Shown here in pieces: positions 7,320 through 10,727 of a DNA stretch of 10,727 nucleotides. Origin of the DNA: Bacillota bacterium. Lineage in GTDB: Bacteria; Bacillota; Clostridia; Acetivibrionales; DTU013. A program made the translations under genes and the position numbers. Each line of letters begins with the position of its first letter. Positions within the stretch are counted from its first letter, which is position 1. The notes beneath the pieces are model-generated. The model was not told the DNA's origin, searched no databases, and saw only the letters and a program-made list of their open reading frames with translations. The stretch spans positions 1 through 10,727 of the forward strand of contig JAEYRV010000014.1 of assembly GCA_023435305.1 (NCBI GenBank), read 5' to 3'.

Positions 7320-9023
7320 TTATAAGGGATCTTGATCCGTTCTTGCCCTAAATGTTATTCCGCACTTTTCGTCTAAATATTGCTTTAAAACAAAGATCTC
7401 AATCTTTCTGCTGCATCTTAGATCATCTAAAAAGTAGCGTGTATAATCGTTATTATTAGCACGTGTAATTATTTTTAGCGTTCGTCTCTCTCCGGCGATA
7501 TCTTCAATTTCATCATTATGCTTTATACTTTTTGTATCGATATCCCAACAAATTATACTGTGCAGGTTCTCAAAAGAGTGATTAAATTGTTTTTGAAGAT
7601 AGTACTTAAACTCAATATAATATAGTTTGGAGGTAACAATCGGAATTGAGTCATTAGCCTTTACAATTACATCTATTCCTGAATAAGTATCATAATCTAT
7701 TATAGAAAACGGGAATAACTTAGGGTCCATAGAGTCAAGTTGCATAAATAAAGAAAAAACTCCGCTCTCACGTTTTGGCTCGACTAAGCGAATACCATTG
7801 AAAACTGCGATTCTTGAACTTTTTACTCTTTCCAAGCGCCAAGTAAAATCTTTCTTTTCTTTTTCAATCGTATTAAACGACTGGGCTTGGCTCTCTAGCC
7901 AATCCAGATCTCTCCAATCATTACCTTCAGTTATTTCCGTATATATTCTTTCAACAACTGTTTTTAACTCAGATAAAACTTCAGATGGTGTATTCTCAAC
8001 AGAACTCCGGTTAGCTGTTAATCGAAGGTCTTGGCAATTAATAAAAGCATGAAAACGAGTATACTCTGAACCTTTTTGTGTTATCCAATCATTTTTTCTT
8101 TGAATGGGGATAAAGTCTTTGCAAATCCATAATCCATAACGTTCCGAGATAGTGTAAGCCCCTTTTGGCGCTGAATAACCACCATGACGAATCATTGGAT
8201 TGTATTCATACTTAACCTTTGTGCCTTCAACACAGAAGATTGCATCATATTTGATCTCTGGAAAACTATCCAAGCTTCCGCTACGAATTATTTTTTTGCA
8301 ATACCATTTAGGCGCGTCAACTAAATATTCGTCAAATAGAGCACTCACATTTTTACTATTATTGGGGAAAACATGACCAAAAGGAATTATCTCAGGCTCA
8401 GCTATATCTATGCCTTTTAAAACTAACGATACATCCTTGTACTTGTTAATAGAAAACTCAGTTTCAAATGATCCCATTTTTGTAAACCATTTTATATAAT
8501 CCTTAACATTTGAATGGGTAAATTCGCTCCTGCGATTATGATTATAACCAGTAATTATTATAGTAGTTCCGTTTTTATCTAAGGTTTCTTCGGATTGGAC
8601 ACTAACTTCCGGCATCTCTCTATTATGGAGCTTTCTACTTGGAGAATCCATCACGGCGTAATATTTTGTACCTTGAAAAAAAGTAACAACTTCAATTTTA
8701 GCACTATTCAAATAGACTTTTGTGCCATGTCCTTTTTCTCCAATGGCCGTAGGATTATCTCTTCTTTGAGAATTACCCAAGTCAAAAAAGGATTGTAATC
8801 CATTTGCATTCATCCCATGACCATCGTCTCTTATTGTTGTAATAAGTATCTTTTCACCACAATCAGAAACTACGTCAAATAATATTTCAATATTCTTTGC
8901 ACCAGCATCAAAAGCGTTGCTAATAGCCTCTCGAACCAAATCTAAAGGATTAGAGAAATCATACGCTATTTCTATAAATTCTTGAGTTGGATCTACGCTA
9001 GGTAGTATTTTAAATGAATTCAC
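7320..9023 (-). CDS. GHKL (MutL/Hsp90/MORC-like) ATPase with probable C-terminal nuclease domain
   Basis: Counting from GTG 9023 the product has 567 residues. The N-terminal Bergerat-fold ATPase is clear: N-box E32..N36..D39 (REAISNAFDAGAKNIEI), G1 box D67-x-G-x-G (DDGHGM) and G2 box GEKGHGTKV (about 95-102), with a following transducer-like region. The wording of the N-box is closest to MutL, Hsp90 and MORC rather than histidine kinases. Near the C-terminus, GIDVIVK (D451) followed 20 residues later by YIEFKYYLQ (E471-x-K473) looks like a PD-(D/E)XK nuclease core; FNHSFENLHSIICWD follows. MutL/MORC-like ATPases joined to nuclease domains are known from restriction-type loci. I chose GTG 9023 because GAGGT lies six bases upstream and a TGtTATAAT promoter lies just before it; the frame extends to ATG 9080, which has no ribosome binding site. 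It is the first gene of a two-gene unit with the HEPN-like protein. Confidence 0.8.
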   Translation of the reverse strand: MNSFKILPSVDPTQEFIEIAYDFSNPLDLVREAISNAFDAGAKNIEILFDVVSDCGEKILITTIRDDGHGMNANGLQSFFDLGNSQRRDNPTAIGEKGHGTKVYLNSAKIEVVTFFQGTKYYAVMDSPSRKLHNREMPEVSVQSEETLDKNGTTIIITGYNHNRRSEFTHSNVKDYIKWFTKMGSFETEFSINKYKDVSLVLKGIDIAEPEIIPFGHVFPNNSKNVSALFDEYLVDAPKWYCKKIIRSGSLDSFPEIKYDAIFCVEGTKVKYEYNPMIRHGGYSAPKGAYTISERYGLWICKDFIPIQRKNDWITQKGSEYTRFHAFINCQDLRLTANRSSVENTPSEVLSELKTVVERIYTEITEGNDWRDLDWLESQAQSFNTIEKEKKDFTWRLERVKSSRIAVFNGIRLVEPKRESGVFSLFMQLDSMDPKLFPFSIIDYDTYSGIDVIVKANDSIPIVTSKLYYIEFKYYLQKQFNHSFENLHSIICWDIDTKSIKHNDEIEDIAGERRTLKIITRANNNDYTRYFLDDLRCSRKIEIFVLKQYLDEKCGITFRARTDQDPL

Positions 9024-9029
9024 TTTAAT

Positions 9030-9059
9030 ACCTCGATAAACATTTTCAATATTATAACA
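9030..9059 (-). promoter_or_regulatory. Extended -10 promoter and ribosome binding site of the GHKL gene
   Basis: On the minus strand TGTTATAAT (9059-9051) is a perfect -10 hexamer with the TGn extension, which reduces the need for a -35 box (none is convincing). Transcription would begin near 9044. GAGGT (9034-9030) then lies six bases before GTG 9023, giving a leader of about 20 bases. The site lies downstream of ATG 9080, so it argues for the GTG start. Confidence 0.6.
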
Positions 9060-9079
9060 TGTTTTGTATGTAGAATGCA

Positions 9080-9145
9080 TTAAAATCGTGTACGATCATT
9101 TTTCTTAGTTATAGACTCTAACACCTCTTTAGGTATCCTATCCAT
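9080..9145 (-). pseudogene. Truncated start of an unidentified mobile-element gene
   Basis: A 21-codon frame reads MDRIPKEVLESITKKNDRTRF and stops at 9080. Its ATG overlaps the stop of the preceding reading frame (TGATG), and GGAGG lies about 13 bases upstream, as in a coupled operon gene. It is probably the 5' stub of a gene that once followed the relaxase and was cut off where the GHKL unit now begins. Its TAA overlaps ATG 9080 (TAATG). I do not recognise the family. Confidence 0.35.
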
Positions 9146-9388
9146 CAATTTCTTCTGCCTCCTAAGCGTTTCTCTAGACCATATACCTCTCGCTGTGACC
9201 GCACATAAGCCGTGTCAAGCTCATTTGCCTGGTTCCTGCAGTAAGCGGTTCTCAGAGTCCATAAACGCCTCGGCACTGTGAAGGGCTCCCTTATAGTAAG
9301 ACAGTTTTGCTGGATATAACTTTGAGGGGTGTTTTTTTATATGCCAATATGTTTGAACATGCTTTTTATAATTAATGATATTTTCCAT
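9145..9388 (-). pseudogene. Frameshifted small coiled-coil-like ORF behind the relaxase
   Basis: A frame starts at ATG 9388, 17 bases inside the 3' end of the relaxase gene, and runs 55 codons (MENIINYKKHVQTYWHIKK and onwards, through YYKGALHSAEAFMDSENRLL) to TGA 9223-9221. The next frame continues in the same style (NELDTAYVRSQREVYGLEKR) from 9225 to TGA 9147-9145. A single-base indel near 9224-9240 would join them into a charged helical protein of about 80 residues. It may be a small accessory mobilisation protein. I know no named family for it. Confidence 0.4.
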
Positions 9389-10727
9389 ACTGCCGACTAA
9401 TATGTTGCTGATTTAATGAAACCCCTTCCAGATGCTTTTTATTTTCCGTAATTTTCGTTAACTTCTCCTCAACGTCATCAGATCGATTCAGGATGAGATT
9501 GGCTAATTTCAGATCCCTTCTAACCTCTAAAAGCCTACCGTCTATTGATTTAGCTCTCTCGGTGTTATCCTTATTCTTCACCTTGTCAGCCGTTCGTCGC
9601 TTACTGTACCCTATTGCTTTACGTTCAGCAATGAGCACAACCCTTTCATTATCCAGACCAGAAATAAAACTCACAAGCTGCTCCTTGGTCTCAATGCGAT
9701 GTTTACAAAGCAGCTTAGTCTGAGCAGAGAATTCGTCCATCTTCCGAATATCCTCGCGCAGCAGAAAAGGGGCAGACTCCGGTTGACGCTGAGCTTTTCG
9801 CAACAGATAAAGATAGTAGAAGTACAAAGCTCTAAGCCCTTTTATAGTAGGTTTCATAAGCTTAAAATCACCTCTATACTTGGCATGCTTAATCGCAGGC
9901 TGTATAGACTTTAATACATGTTCTGGGAGGCGCTGTGTCAAAATTCGGCGTTTAATTGCATCTTCAGTATAATTGTCTCCCAATGTTTTCAGTCTAATAA
10001 AACGCTCCTTCCCTTGCGGTTTAACCGCTAGATGCTTGCCCGGCTTGATCTCATAGCCCAAAGCTTTTAAATGCCGTATGAACGCCTGCATGGAGACCGA
10101 CTGCTTTATTGCTATGTCCATATCATTACGGACGATGCTCCACCACGTCGCTTTACCACCCCGTTCAGCTTGCCATGCATCATAGGTGCGCTGTTTACCG
10201 CGCTGCGGGTTCTCTATGACTGATAATCCATACTCCTGGCATAAACGGTCAGAAGTGCGCCGCAGCAGGTCGTAGGTGGTCTTGCAGTCGTTGTACCTCT
10301 TTCCGTCCTTATACGATACTGAGTTCAGTACGAAATGAGAGTGTAAATGAGCCTTGTCCAGATGTGTTGCCACAATTACCTCAAATCGCTCGCCCCATAA
10401 TTCCTGCGCCAATTTCAAGCCAATCTCGTGTGCCAGCTCAGGCGTCACTTCGCCCGGCGCAAAGGATTGGTAGGCATGGAAAGCGACAATGCCGCCCTCC
10501 TTTGCCCAGTGCTTCTTCGTCAGCATCATTTGCTGTCGTGCGATCTCGGGCAGACAGTTGATGCCGCTCACATAGTGTTGTTTCTCAGTCTTGTAATCCT
10601 GCGTCGCATAGTCCATGACATCCCGCAAACCCTGAATATCCGCATTCGAAAATGCGGGGTTCTCGGTTTTAGATGCGTTCTCGACATAGTGAACGACTTG
10701 CCCGAGCCAACCACGGACATCCCAAAT
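9372..10727 (-). CDS. Relaxase / mobilization nuclease (partial, runs off the right edge)
   Basis: The frame is open from the window edge to TAA at 9374-9372, 451 codons in the window. The first visible residues, IWDVRGWLGQVVHYVENA, resemble the very start of this relaxase type in Firmicute conjugative elements, so only a few N-terminal residues are probably missing. The nuclease domain (first ~250 residues) has the conserved HYV tyrosine region, FHAYQSFAPGEVTPELAHEIG, and the metal-binding three-histidine motif in THLDKAHLHSHFVLNSVS (H-x-D-x3-H-x-H-x4-N). Relaxases nick the transfer origin and lead the DNA strand into the recipient. The C-terminal part is basic and helical. The gene is intact within the window, although the ORFs behind it are decayed. 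This is the main evidence that the right half is mobile-element DNA. A TTG at 10628 is an internal codon, not the start. Confidence 0.93.
   Translation of the reverse strand: MWDVRGWLGQVVHYVENASKTENPAFSNADIQGLRDVMDYATQDYKTEKQHYVSGINCLPEIARQQMMLTKKHWAKEGGIVAFHAYQSFAPGEVTPELAHEIGLKLAQELWGERFEVIVATHLDKAHLHSHFVLNSVSYKDGKRYNDCKTTYDLLRRTSDRLCQEYGLSVIENPQRGKQRTYDAWQAERGGKATWWSIVRNDMDIAIKQSVSMQAFIRHLKALGYEIKPGKHLAVKPQGKERFIRLKTLGDNYTEDAIKRRILTQRLPEHVLKSIQPAIKHAKYRGDFKLMKPTIKGLRALYFYYLYLLRKAQRQPESAPFLLREDIRKMDEFSAQTKLLCKHRIETKEQLVSFISGLDNERVVLIAERKAIGYSKRRTADKVKNKDNTERAKSIDGRLLEVRRDLKLANLILNRSDDVEEKLTKITENKKHLEGVSLNQQHISRQYGKYH

Noticed and set aside
9372..10628. Relaxase starting at TTG 10628
   Set aside because: The frame stays open to the window edge and the upstream 33 codons read as the conserved relaxase N-terminus, so the gene is partial rather than starting at this TTG.

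Overview
The window looks like a chromosomal segment of an anaerobic Firmicute (Clostridia-type). The evidence is AT-rich non-coding DNA with strong AGGAGG-type ribosome binding sites, a PerR-controlled peroxide/oxygen-defence operon of rubredoxin and rubrerythrin proteins, and Gram-positive conjugative-element genes. All well-supported genes read on the minus strand. Species cannot be fixed from the sequence alone.

Positions 1-970 hold no convincing gene. A GC-rich block (1-220) carries an imperfect direct repeat. It is followed by an AT-rich tandem array of about five diverged units of roughly 119 bp (221-768), each beginning CTATATACYGAAAGGAAAAAA. A small DUF454/YbaN-type membrane protein gene lies at 968-1363, with its own likely promoter and a strong leader hairpin.

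Positions 1488-5853 form an oxidative-stress operon read right to left: perR, katG (catalase-peroxidase), a protein with a rubredoxin domain at each end, and a ferredoxin-rubrerythrin fusion. Gene spacing is tight (18, 23 and 2 bases), and PerR-box-like operators lie just upstream of perR. KatG and rubrerythrin would remove peroxide, with the rubredoxin and ferredoxin modules plausibly feeding electrons to the rubrerythrin di-iron site. The last gene has a very good ribosome binding site inside it, so a free rubrerythrin is probably also made.

Positions 5929-10727 are the remains of an integrative/mobilisable element: a relaxase running off the right edge (9372-10727), two decayed small ORFs behind it, and a 44-codon stub of a ParA ATPase (5929-6069). 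Between them sits an AT-rich two-gene transcription unit with its own extended -10 promoter and its own terminator. The first gene encodes a GHKL (MutL/Hsp90/MORC-like) ATPase with a probable C-terminal PD-(D/E)XK nuclease-like domain. The second encodes a protein with a HEPN-like R-N-x3-H motif. I do not recognise this pair as a named system. Its domain content and its position as cargo in a mobile element make it the best candidate here for an undescribed, possibly anti-phage, system.
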